The notes under the pieces are model-generated. The model did not search any database. It was not told the DNA's origin and saw only the letters and a list, made by a program, of their open reading frames with translations. This document shows positions 52,635 to 63,316 of a DNA stretch of 64,000 bases, in pieces. Both the position numbers and the translations under genes were made by a program. The DNA lies in the NCBI GenBank assembly GCA_020796225.1, contig CM036755.1, positions 83,585,803 to 83,649,802 of the forward strand, written 5' to 3'. The stretch is from Arion vulgaris. Its lineage: Eukaryota > Mollusca > Gastropoda > Stylommatophora > Arionidae. Every line of letters starts with the position of its first letter. Position 1 is the stretch's first letter.

Positions 52635-55600
52635 ATGACAATATTCATGAATGTCTTAGTGTTTATTAACTGAAGTTGTTTGTGGAGAGAAATGATAATG
52701 TTCATATTTGTCTAAGTGTTTGTTAACTGAAGTTGTTTGTAGAGAGAAATGATAACGTTCATGTTTGTCTAAGTGTTTGTTAACTGAAGTAGTTTGTAGA
52801 GAGAAATGATAATGTTCATGTTATTCTAAGTGTTTGTTAACTGAAGTTGTTTGTAGAGAGAAATGATAATGTTCATGTTTGTCTAAGTGTTTGTTAACTG
52901 AAGTAGTTTGTAGAGAGAAATGATAACGTTCATGTTTGTCTAAGTGTTTGTTAACTGAAGTAGTTTGTGAAGAGAAATGATAATGTTCATGTTTGTCTAA
53001 GTGTTTGTTAACTGAAGTAGTTTGTAGAGAGAAATGATAACGTTCATGTTTGTCTAAGTGTTTGTTAACTGAAGTAGTTTGTGGAGAGAAATGATAATGT
53101 TCATGGTTGTCTAAGTGTTTGTTAACTGAAGTTGTTTGTGGAGAGAAATGATAACGTTCATGTTTGTCTAAGTGTTTGTTAACTGAAGTTGTTTGTAGAG
53201 AGAAATGATAATCATGTTTGTCTAAGTGTTTGTTAACTGAAGTTGTTTGTAGAGAGAAATGATAACGTTCATGTTTGTCTAAGTGTTTGTTAACTGAAGT
53301 AGTTTGTAGAGAGAAATGATAATGTTCATGTTTGTCTAAGTGTTTGTTAACTGAAGTAGTTTGTAGAGAGAAATGATAATGTTCATGTTTCTCTAAGTGT
53401 TTGTTAACTGAAGTTGTTTGTAGAGAGAAATGATAATGTTCATGTTTGTCTAAGTGTTTGTTAACTGAAGTAGATTGTAGAGAGAAAAGATAACGTTCAT
53501 GTTTGTCTAAGTGTGTGTTAACTGAAGTTGTTTGTAGAGAGAAATGATAATGTTCATGTTTGTCTAAGTGTTTGTTAACTGAAGTAGTTTGTGAAGAGAA
53601 ATGATAATGTTCATGTTTGTCTAAGTGTTTGTTAACTAAGTTGTTTGTGGAGAGAAATGATATCGTTCATGTTTGTCTAAGTGTTTGTTAACTGAAGTTG
53701 TTTGTAGAGAGAAATGATAATGTTCATGTTTGTCTAAGTAATTGTTAACTGAAGTTGTTTGTAGAGAGAAATGATAATGTTCATGTTTGTCTAAGTGTTT
53801 GTTAACTGAAGTAGATTGTAGAGAGAAAAGATAATGTTCATGTTTGTCTAAGTGTTTGTTAACATAAGTAGTTTGTGAAGAGAAATGATAACGTTCATGT
53901 TTGTCTAAGTGTTTGTTAACTGAAGTTGTTTGTGAAGAGAAATGATAACGTTCATGTTTGTCTAAGTGTTTGTTAACTGAAGTTGTTTGTGGAGAGAAAT
54001 GATAATGTTCATGTTTGTCTAAGTGTTTGTTAACTGAAGTTGTTTGTGAAGAGAAATGATAATGTTCATGTTTATCATAGTGTTTGTTAACATAAGTAGT
54101 TTGTGAAGAAAATGATACGTTCATGTTTGTCTAAGTGTTTGTTAACTGAAGTTGTTTGTGAAGAGAAATGATAACGTTCATGTTTGTCTAAGTGTGTGTT
54201 AACTGAAGTTGTTTGTAGAGAGAAATGATAACGTTCATGTTTGTCTAAGTGTTTGTTAACTGACGTTGTTTGTAGAGAGAAATGATAATGTTCATGTTTG
54301 TCTAAGTGTTTGTTAACTGAAGTAGATTGTAGAGAGAAAAGATAATGTTCATGTTTGTCTAAGTGTTTGTTAACTGAAGTTGTTTGTGGAGAGAAATGAT
54401 AACGTTCATGTTTGTCTAAGTGTTTGTTAACTGAAGTTGTTTGTAGAGAGAAATGATAACATTATTCATTTTTGTCTAAGTGTTTGTTAACTGAAGTTGT
54501 TTGTAGAGAGAAATGATAATGTTCATGTTTGTCTAAGTGTTTGTTAACTGAAGTTGTTTGTAGAGAGAAATGATAACGTTCATGTTTGTCTAAGTGTTTG
54601 TTAACTGAAGTTGTCTGTAGAGAGAAATGATAACGTTCATGTTTGTCTAAGTGTTTGTTAACTGAAGTGTTTTGTAGAGAGAAATGATATTGTTCATGTT
54701 TGTCTAAGTGTTTGTTAACTGAAGTTGTTTGTAGGGAGAAATGATAATGTTCATGTTTGTCTAAGTGTTTGTTAACTGAAGTTGTTTGTAGTGAGAAATG
54801 ATAATGTTCATGTTTGTCTAAGTGTTTGTTAACAGAAGTTGTTTGTAGAGAGAAATGATAACGTTCATGTTTGTCTAAGTGTTTGTTAACTAAGTTGTTT
54901 GTAGAGAGAAATGATAATGTTCATGTTTGTCTAAGTGTTTGTTAACTGAAGTTGTTTGAAGAGAAAAATGATAACGTTCATGGTTGTCTAAGTGTTTGTT
55001 AACTGAAGTTTGTTTGTAGAGAGAAATGATAATGTTCATGTTTGTCTAAGTGTTTGTTAACTGAAGTAGTTTGTGAAGAGAAATTATAATGTTCATGTTT
55101 GTCTAAGTGTTTGTTAACTGAAGTAGTTTGTAGAGAGAAATGATAATGTTCATGTTTGTCTAAGTGTTTGTTAACTGAAGTTGTTTGTGAAGAGAAATGA
55201 TAATGTTCATGTTTGTCTAAGTGTTTGTTAACTGAAGTAGTTTGTAGAGAGAAATGATAACGTTCATGTTTGTCTAAGTGTTTGTTAACTGAAGTTGTTT
55301 GTGAAGAGAAATGATAACGTTCATGTTTGTCTAAGTGTGTGTTAACTGAAGTTGTTTGTAGAGAGAAATGATAACGTTCATGTTTGTCTAAGTGTTTGTT
55401 AACTGACGTTGTTTGTAGAGAGAAATGATAATGTTCATGTTTGTCTAAGTGTTTGTTAACTGAAGTAGATTGTAGAGAGAAAAGATAATGTTCATGTTTG
55501 TCTAAGTGTTTGTTAACTGAAGTTGTTTGTGGAGAGAAATGATAACGTTCATGTTTGTCTAAGTGTTTGTTAACTGAAGTTGTTTGTAGAGAGAAATGAT

Positions 55601-58600
55601 AACATTATTCATTTTTGTCTAAGTGTTTGTTAACTGAAGTTGTTTGTAGAGAGAAATGATAATGTTCATGTTTGTCTAAGTGTTTGTTAACTGAAGTTGT
55701 TTGTAGAGAGAAATGATAACGTTCATGTTTGTCTAAGTGTTTGTTAACTGAAGTTGTCTGTAGAGAGAAATGATAACGTTCATGTTTGTCTAAGTGTTTG
55801 TTAACTGAAGTGTTTTGTAGAGAGAAATGATATTGTTCATGTTTGTCTAAGTGTTTGTTAACTGAAGTTGTTTGTAGGGAGAAATGATAATGTTCATGTT
55901 TGTCTAAGTGTTTGTTAACTGAAGTTGTTTGTAGTGAGAAATGATAATGTTCATGTTTGTCTAAGTGTTTGTTAACAGAAGTTGTTTGTAGAGAGAAATG
56001 ATAACGTTCATGTTTATCTAAGTGTTTGTTAACTGAAGTTGTTTGTAGAGAGAAATGATAATGTTCATGTTTGTCTAAGTGTTTGTTAACTGAAGTTGTT
56101 TGAAGAGAAAAATGATAACGTTCATGGTTGTCTAAGTGTTTGTTAACTGAAGTTTGTTTGTAGAGAGAAATGATAATGTTCATGTTTGTCTAAGTGTTTG
56201 TTAACTGAAGTAGTTTGTGAAGAGAAATTATAATGTTCATGTTTGTCTAAGTGTTTGTTAACTGAAGTAGTTTGTAGAGAGAAATGATAATGTTCATGTT
56301 TGTCTAAGTGTTTGTTAACTGAAGTTGTTTGTAGAGAAAAATGATAATGTTCATGTTTGTCTAAGTGTTTGTTAACTGAAGTAGTTTGTAGAGAGAAATG
56401 ATAATGTTCATGTTTGTCTAAGTGTTTGTTAACTGAAGTTGTTTGTAGAGAGAAATGATAATGTTCATGTTTGTCTAAGTGTTTGTTAACTGAAGTAGAT
56501 TGTAGAGAGAAAAGATAATGTTCATGTTTGTCTAAGTGTTTGTTAACATAAGTAGTTTGTGAAGAGACATGATAACGTTCATGTTTGTCTAAGTGTTTGT
56601 TAACTGAAGTTGTTTGTGAAGAGAAATGATAACGTTCATGTTTGTCTAAGTGTTTGTTAACTGAAGTTGTTTGTGAAGAGAAATGATAATGTTCATGTTT
56701 GTCTAAGTGTTTGTTAACTGAAGTTGTTTGTAGAGAGAAATGATAATGTTCATGTTTATCTTAGTGTTTGTTAACATAAGTAGTTTGTGAAGAGAAATGA
56801 TAACGTTCATGTTTGTCTAAGTGTTTGTTAACTGAAGTTGTTTGTGAAGAGAAATGATAACGTTTTATGTTTGTCTAAGTGTTTGTTAACTGAAGTTGTT
56901 TGTAGAGAGAAATGATAACGTTCATTTTTGTCTAAGTGTTTGTTAACTGACGTTGTTTGTAGAGAGAAATGATAATGTTCATGTTTGTCTAAGCGTTTGT
57001 TAACTGAAGTTGTTTGTAGAGAGAAATGATAATGTTCATGTTTGTCTAAGTGCTTGTTAACTGAAGTTGTTTGTAGAGAGAAATGATAATGTTCATGTTT
57101 GTCTAAGTGTTTGTTAACTGAAGTTGTTTGTGGAGAGAAATGATAACGTTCATGTTTGTCTAAGTGTTTGTTAACTGAAGTTGTTTGTAGAGAGAAATGA
57201 TAACATTATTCATGTTTGTCTAAGTGTTTGTTAACTGAAGTTATTTGTAGAGAGAAATGATAATGTTCATGTTTGTCTAAGTGTTTGTTAACTGAAGTTG
57301 TTTGTAGAGAGAAATGATAACGTTCATGTTTGTCTAAGTGTTTGTTAACTGAAGTTATTTGTAGAGAGAAATGATAACGTTCATGTTTGTCTAAGTGTTT
57401 GTTAACTGAAGTTGTTTGTAGAGAGAAATGATATTGTTCATGTTTGTCTAAGTGTTTGTTAACTGAAGTTGTTTGTTGAGAGAAATGATAATGTTCATGT
57501 TTGTCTAAGTGTTTGTTAACTGAAGTTGTTTGTAGAAAGAAATGATAATGTTCATGTTTGTCTAAGTGTTTGTTAACCGAAGTTGTTTGTAGAGAAAAAT
57601 GATAATGTTCATGTTTGTCTAAGTGTTTGTTAACTGAAGTTGTTTGTAGAGAGAAATGATAATGTTCATGTTTATCATAGTGTTTGTTAACATAAGTAGT
57701 TTGTGAAGAGAAATGATAACGTTCATGTTTGTCTAAGTGTTTGTTAACTGAAGTTGTTTGTGAAGAGAAATGATAACGTTCATGTTTGTCTAAGTGTGTG
57801 TTAACTGAAGTTGTTTGTAGAGAGAAATGATAACGTTCATGTTTGTCTAAGTGTTTGTTAACTGACGTTGTTTGTAGAGAGAAATGATAATGTTCATGTT
57901 TGTCTAAGTGTTTGTTAACTGAAGTAGATTGTAGAGAGAAAAGATAATGTTCATGTTTGTCTAAGTGTTTGTTAACTGAAGTTGTTTGTGGAGAGAAATG
58001 ATAAAGTTCATGTTTGTCTAAGTGTTTGTTAACAGAAGTTATTTGTAGAGAGAAATGATAACATTATTCATTTTTGTCTAAGTGTTTGTTAACTGAAGTT
58101 GTTTGTAGAGAGAAATGATAATGTTCATGTTTGTCTAAGTGTTTGTTAACCTCAAGTTGTTTGTAGAGAGAAATGATAACGTTCATGTTTGTCTAAGTGT
58201 TTGTTAACTGAAGTTGTCTGTAGAGAGAAATGATAACGTTCATGTTTGTCTAAGTGTTTGTTAACTGAAGTGTTTTGTAGAGAGAAATGATATTGTTCAT
58301 GTTTGTCTAAGTGTTTGTTAACTGAAGTTGTTTGTAGAGAGAAATGATAATGTTCATGTTTGTCTAAGTGTTTGTTAACTGAAGTTGTTTGTAGTGAGAA
58401 ATGATAATGTTCATGTTTGTCTAAGTGTTTGTTAACAGAAGTTGTTTGTAGAGAGAAATGATGACGTTCATGTTTGTCTAAGTGTTTGTTAACTGAAGTT
58501 GTTTGTAGAGAGAAATGATAATGTTCATGTTTGTCTAAGTGTTTGTTAACTGAAGTTGTTTGAAGAGAAAAATGATAACGTTCATGGTTGTCTAAGTGTT

Positions 58601-60588
58601 TGTTAACTGAAGTTTGTTTGTAGAGAGAAATGATAATGTTCATGTTTGTCTAAGTGTTTGTTAACTGAAGTAGTTTGTGAAGAGAAATTATAATGTTCAT
58701 GTTTGTCTAAGTGTTTGTTAACTGAAGTAGTTTGTAGAGAGAAATGATAATGTTCATGTTTGTCTAAGTGTTTGTTAACTGAAGTTGTTTGTAGAGAGAA
58801 ATGATAATGTTCATGTTTGTCTAAGTGTTTGTTAACTGAAGTAGTTTGTAGAGAGAAATGATAATGTTCATGTTTGTCTAAGTGTTTGTTAACTGAAGTT
58901 GTTTGTAGAGAGAAATGATAATTTTTCATGTTTGTCTAAGTGTTTGTTAACTAAAGTTGTTTGTAGAGAGAAATGATAATGTTCATGTTTGTCTAAGTGT
59001 TTGTTAACTAAGTAGATTGTAGAGAGAAAAGATAATGTTCATGTTTGTCTAAGTGTTTGTTAACATAAGTAGTTTGTGAAGAGAAATGATAACGTTCATG
59101 TTTGTCTAAGTGTTTGTTAACTGAAGTTGTTTGTGAAGAGAAATGATAAAGTTCATGTTTGTCTAAGTGTTTGTTAACTGAAGTTGTTTGTGAAGAGAAA
59201 TGATAATGTTCATGTTTGTCTAAGTGTTTGTTAACTGAAGTTGTTTGTAGAGAGAAATGATAATGTTCATGTTTATCTTAGTGTTTGTTAACATAAGTAG
59301 TTTGTGAAGAGAAATGATAACGTTCATGTTTGTCTAAGTGTTTGTTAACTGAAGTTGTTTGTGAAGAGAAATGATAACGTTCATGTTTGTCTAAGTGTTT
59401 GTTAACTGAAGTTGTTTGTAGAGAGAAATGATAATTCATTTTGTCTAGTGTTTGTTAACTGACGTTGTTTGTAGAGAGAAATGATAATGTTCATGTTTGT
59501 CTAAGCGTTTGTTAACTGAAGTTGTTTGTAGAGAGAAATGATAGTGTTCATGTTTGTCTAAGTGCTTGTTAACTGAAGTTGTTTGTAGAGAGAAATGATA
59601 ATGTTCATGTTTGTCTAAGTGTTTGTTAACTGAAGTTGTTTGTGGAGAGAAATGATAACGTTCATGTTTGTCTAAGTGTTTGTTAACTGAAGTTGTTTGT
59701 AGAGAGAAATGATAACATTATTCATGTTTGTCTAAGTGTTTGTTAACTGAAGTTGTTTGTAGAGAGAAATGATAATGTTCATGTTTGTCTAAGTGTTTGT
59801 TAACTGAAGTTGTTTGTAGAGAAAAATGATAATGTTCATGTTTGTCTAAGTGTTTGTTAACTGAAGTTGTTTGTAGAGAGAAATGATAACGTTCATGTTT
59901 GTCTAAGTGTTTGTTAACTGAAGTTGTTTAACTGAAGTTGTTTGTTGAGAGAAATGATAATGTTCATGTTTGTCTAAGTGTTTGTTAACTGAAGTTGTTT
60001 GTAGAAAGAAATGATAATGTTCATGTTTGTCTAAGTGTTTGTTAACTGAAGTTGTTTGTAGAGAAAAATGATAATGTTCATGTTTGTCTAAGTGTTTGTT
60101 AACTGAAGTAGTTTGTGAAGAGAAATGATAATGTTCATGTTTGTCTAAGTGTTTGTTAACTGAAGTTGTTTGTAGAGAGAAATGATAATGTTCATGTTTG
60201 TCTAAGTGTTTGTTAACTGAAGTAGTTTGTGAAGAGAAATGATAATGTTCATGTTTGTCTAAGTGTTTGTTAACTGAAGTTGTTTGTAGAGAGAAATGAT
60301 AATGTTCATGTTTGTCTAAGTGTTTGTTAACAGAAGTTGTTTGTAGAGAGAAATGATAATGTTCATGTTTGTCTAAGTGTTTGTTAACTGAAGTTGTTTG
60401 TAGAGAGAAATGATAATGTTCATGTTTGTCTAAGTGTTTGTTAACTGAAGTAGTTTGTGAAGAGAAATGATAATGTTCATGTTTGTCTAAGTGTTTGTTA
60501 ACTGAAGTTGTTTGTAGAGAGAAATGATAATGTTCATGTTTGTCTAAGTGTTTGTTAACTGAAGTTGTTTGTAGAGAGAAATGATAAC
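52635..60588. repeat. Second 57-bp minisatellite array, about 139 units, with higher-order duplications
   Basis: Unit of 57 bp (example 60,475-60,531), unrelated by eye to the 57/61-bp family; core words are tgtttgtctaagtgtttg, ttaactgaagttgtttg and agagagaaatgataa. The minus strand reads SVNKHLDKHEHYHFSLQTT, giving long frames such as 55,605-56,183, 58,152-58,643 and 59,903-60,625. Main variants are aacgttcatg versus aatgttcatg (His to Arg in that frame) and tttgtagag/tttgtgaag/tttgtggag (Leu, Ser, Pro). An unusual three-base-longer join, aacattattcat, lies at about 54,461, 55,604 and 58,063 (then tttttg) and at 57,205 and 59,718 (then gtttg). The spacings show a 1,143-bp duplication and larger ones of about 2,459 and 2,513 bp. 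The first units near 52,640 are visibly degenerate. No cysteines are present, so it is not a zinc-finger repeat. Confidence 0.96.
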
Positions 60589-60984
60589 AAAAACAATTAT
60601 TCAGGAGTCCATCTTCAGACTGCACATTTCAAACTGGAATATATCACTCAAACTGTATTATAACACACACAACACTTGAAGGTCAGTCTCTAACAATTAG
60701 ATATCAATGTTCTCTGTTTTCATATTTTATTTTATCATTGCAAAATTACTTGAATGTCAGTCTCTAACATTTAGATATCAACGTTCTCCGTGTTTATATT
60801 TCATTTTATTATTGCTAACATTCATTCCTAATTCTGACCCTTAGTCTAAAGATCAATGATTATATTGGAAGAACAAAACATAAGTCACATTAGCAAGATA
60901 AATACGTGCTATTAAAAATCATCAAATAACAGACGGTTGACAATAATACACAATCTGATAGATATGACAATTAATCAGGTGCTT
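60589..60984. other. AT-rich spacer with a two-copy 74-bp repeat
   Basis: Two imperfect direct copies start at about 60,674 and 60,748 (acttgaaggtcagtctctaac and acttgaatgtcagtctctaac, each followed by a tagatatcaa and ttctc segment). The rest, to the RTE fragment, shows no gene or array. Confidence 0.75.
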
Positions 60985-61957
60985 TTAAGTGACTGATCGA
61001 GATAATGACAACTTCATGTTTCTCCACAACTTTCTGTCCTTGCTGGAGCTAAACAATTCTGCCCCTTCGATCTTGTGTTGAATAATGATGTCATACTATT
61101 CAACATCTTCTTCTTCTGTCTACCAAGATCTCTCCTTCTATGAACGTTACATGGTGTCATCAATTCTTGTAATCCGTATCTTTGTATTACATGCTGGACA
61201 AACAATGATTATCTGGTTCTCTCTATCTCTCTCTCTCGCGATCGTTCTTTTTCCGCAAATCTTCTCATTCTAATTGTTATATATACACAGCCTTTGCCAA
61301 GAATGCAGGTTGCTATTTTTTAGGGTAACGACCCTTAGACGACCTACCATCCCGGGCTGATGAACGTCGGCCCAGAAAATCTGCCTTTTTCTGAACTACT
61401 TGGTTTTCCTGCCGTCCACTTTTGGGTACGGTTTACTCCGCTAGGCTTTGATTGTCCCCAATCAAACTACAAGGCAGCAGTAGTTCCATGCAAAAGGAAA
61501 ACGCGCACTGGCTTCACGCTCTGCCGGGCTTTCCAGTTTTCTGCACATTTGGGTTGTCCGCTCATCCTCACACCTGTCGTGCCTGCCCCGTCTGCCGCGC
61601 CTGCCACGCTATACACGTTTGCTCACCGGTGGGCACACCCGTGCATCACCCGCATGCTTGCTCGCTCTGCACTGGTGCCTGCCTCACCATCTCCATCAGG
61701 TCTCACCGTGTTCACATTTGCCTAGGCTGTCCGGGCCTGGGGCGTAACTCGAGCGCTTGTCTGGTTCGAATTCCTTTGATACGGTTTCGTTTTGTTTCGT
61801 TGAGTATTTTAAAACGTCATCATTTGCTTTCCTTGCTGTACATGGCATTTTAAGAATTCTTCTGTAAAACCACATCTCTGTGGCTTCTAGATATTTTATT
61901 GATGGTTCGTTGCCCATGAGTAGCTGCCATACATAATAATTGGCTCAATTTTACAAC
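60985..61957 (-). mobile_element. Third RTE-type fragment (C-terminal end), split by a GC-rich insertion
   Basis: Two minus-strand pieces of one reverse transcriptase C-terminus lie in the right order. The upstream piece (61,957 to about 61,813) reads YVWQLLM, then KYLEATEMWFYRRILKM, then ARKANDDVLK, matching the LEATEMWFYRRxLxIPWT signature of RTE-like elements. The downstream piece (about 61,240 to 60,985) reads RTR-stop-SLFVQHVIQRYGLQEL, then HRRRDLGRQKKKMLNSM, then in a shifted frame SSKDRKLWRNM with a TAA at 60,985-60,987, matching the GHVIRR...GRRDRGRQR...DRxLWRxM end of the family. Only about 10-20 residues are missing between them, yet about 570 bp of unrelated GC-rich sequence lies there. 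A premature stop and a frameshift show the copy is dead. Confidence 0.75.
61240..61812. other. GC-rich sequence inserted in the RTE fragment, unassigned
   Basis: From about 61,330 to 61,790 the sequence is strikingly richer in C, G and CpG than its surroundings, with many gcctgcc and gctcgc words. It separates two adjacent pieces of the RTE protein, so I infer an insertion. I cannot find clear target-site duplications, and the left end includes a short TC-rich stretch (about 61,222-61,240) and AT-rich sequence. Two overlapping plus-strand open frames (61,360-61,725 and 61,452-61,853) have no recognisable domains. A SINE or another transposon fragment is possible. Confidence 0.5.
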
Positions 61958-62082
61958 TGGAGTAATTGTTTCCGCATTATGATTGGTATTTCATTTACGC
62001 TTAGTGTGTTGTTTTCATTTTATAATCTACACAATATAATCTACACAACAATCATCTACCAACATATAATATACATACTGAA
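61958..62082. other. Short AT-rich linker
   Basis: AT-rich, with a small direct repeat of ataatctacaca near 62,020-62,050. Nothing else recognised. Confidence 0.5.
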
Positions 62083-62240
62083 CTAGCATACACATATAAC
62101 ATACACCAACTTAAAATATACACATCAAACTATCATACACATATAACATACACCAACATAGAATATGCACAGCAAACTATCATACACATATAACATACAC
62201 CAACATAACATATGCACAGCAAACTACCATACACATATAA
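62083..62240. repeat. 47-bp tandem repeat, about 3.5 copies
   Basis: Imperfect units of about 47 bp sharing catacacatataacatacac and caacata, followed by a cacagcaaact or cacatcaaact joint. It merges on the right into the 52-bp repeat through the shared tatacacacataatc/tacacatataatc word. Confidence 0.85.
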
Positions 62241-62490
62241 TCTATTTATAATTGAGAGAAGAAATCAACATCAAGCTACTATACACACATAATCTATTTA
62301 TAATTTACAGAAGATATCAACATCAAGCTACTATACACACATAATATATTTATAATTGACAGAAGATATCAACATCAAACTACTATACACACATAATCTA
62401 TTTATAATTGACAGAAGAAATCAACATCAAGCTACTATACACACATAATCTATTTATAATTGACAGAAGAAATCAACATCAAGCTACATA
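62241..62490. repeat. 52-bp tandem repeat, 5 copies
   Basis: The word tctatttataatt (with small variants) starts at 62,241, 62,293, 62,345, 62,397 and 62,449, exactly 52 bp apart. Units also share gacagaagaaatcaacatc and aagctactatacacac. The last unit is partial. Confidence 0.95.
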
Positions 62491-62532
62491 TAATCTGAGA
62501 CTGTTCGGTCTAGAATAATTCAAAATTATAGT

Positions 62533-63316
62533 TTTACATTAGTTTGTCAATGTCATATGTCACATTAGTTTGTCAATGTCAGATGTCACATTAGTTTGGC
62601 AATGTCAGATGTCACATTAGTTTGTCATTATCAGATGTCACATTAGTTTGTCAATGTCAGATGTCACATTAGATTAGATTGACAATGTCAGATGTCACAT
62701 TATATTAGATAATCAATATCAGATGTCACATTAGATTATATTATCAATATCAGATGGCACATTAGATTAGTTTGCCATTGTCAGATGTCACATTAGATTA
62801 GATTGTCAAATGTTACATTGGAATAGATTATCAATGTCACGTAAATTAGATTGTCAATTTCAGATGTCAAATTAGATTAGATTGTCAATGTAAGATGTCA
62901 CATTAGATTATCAATGTCAGATGTCACATTAGATTAGATTGTCAATGTCAGATGTCACATTAGATTAGATTATCAATGTCAGATGTCACATTAGATTGTC
63001 AATGGCATATGTCACATTAGTTTAGATTGGTCAATGTCAGATGTCACATTATATTAGTTTGTCAATGGCAGATGCCACATTAGATTGACAATATCAGATG
63101 TCACATTAGATTGTCAATGTCATATGTCACATTAGATTGGATTGTCAATGTCAGATGTCACATTAGATTAGATTGTCAATGCCAGATGTTACATTATATT
63201 AGTTTGTCAATGTCATATGTCACATTAGATTAGATTATCAATGTCAGATGTCACATTAGATTAGTTTGTCAATGTCAGATGTCACATTAGATTAGATTGT
63301 CAATGTCAGATGTCAC
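62533..63316. repeat. 26/31-bp tandem array, about 27 units
   Basis: Units built from tgtcagatgtcacatta plus gtttgtcaa (26 bp) or gattagattgtcaa (31 bp). The two lengths differ by one extra ttaga-type pentamer. The left part is mainly the 26-bp form and the right part mainly the 31-bp form, with shortened units scattered through it. Confidence 0.93.

Noticed and set aside
59903..60625. Histidine-rich 19-residue repeat protein resembling a zinc-finger array
   Set aside because: It has no cysteines in the repeat and no zinc-finger spacing; the frame is open only because the unit is 57 bp, and it starts in unrelated flanking DNA.
61757..61772. ggttcgaattcc as a tRNA-type B box, suggesting a SINE
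   Set aside because: It has one extra base against the B-box pattern and I found no convincing A box at the right distance upstream.
61360..61853. Two overlapping plus-strand open frames in the GC-rich insertion
   Set aside because: No stop bias expected in GC-rich DNA, no motif recognised, and they overlap each other; the second also runs into the antisense RTE fragment.
1..63316. CRISPR arrays
   Set aside because: Repeats are contiguous, with no unique spacers of constant length between conserved repeats, and the retroelements are eukaryotic.
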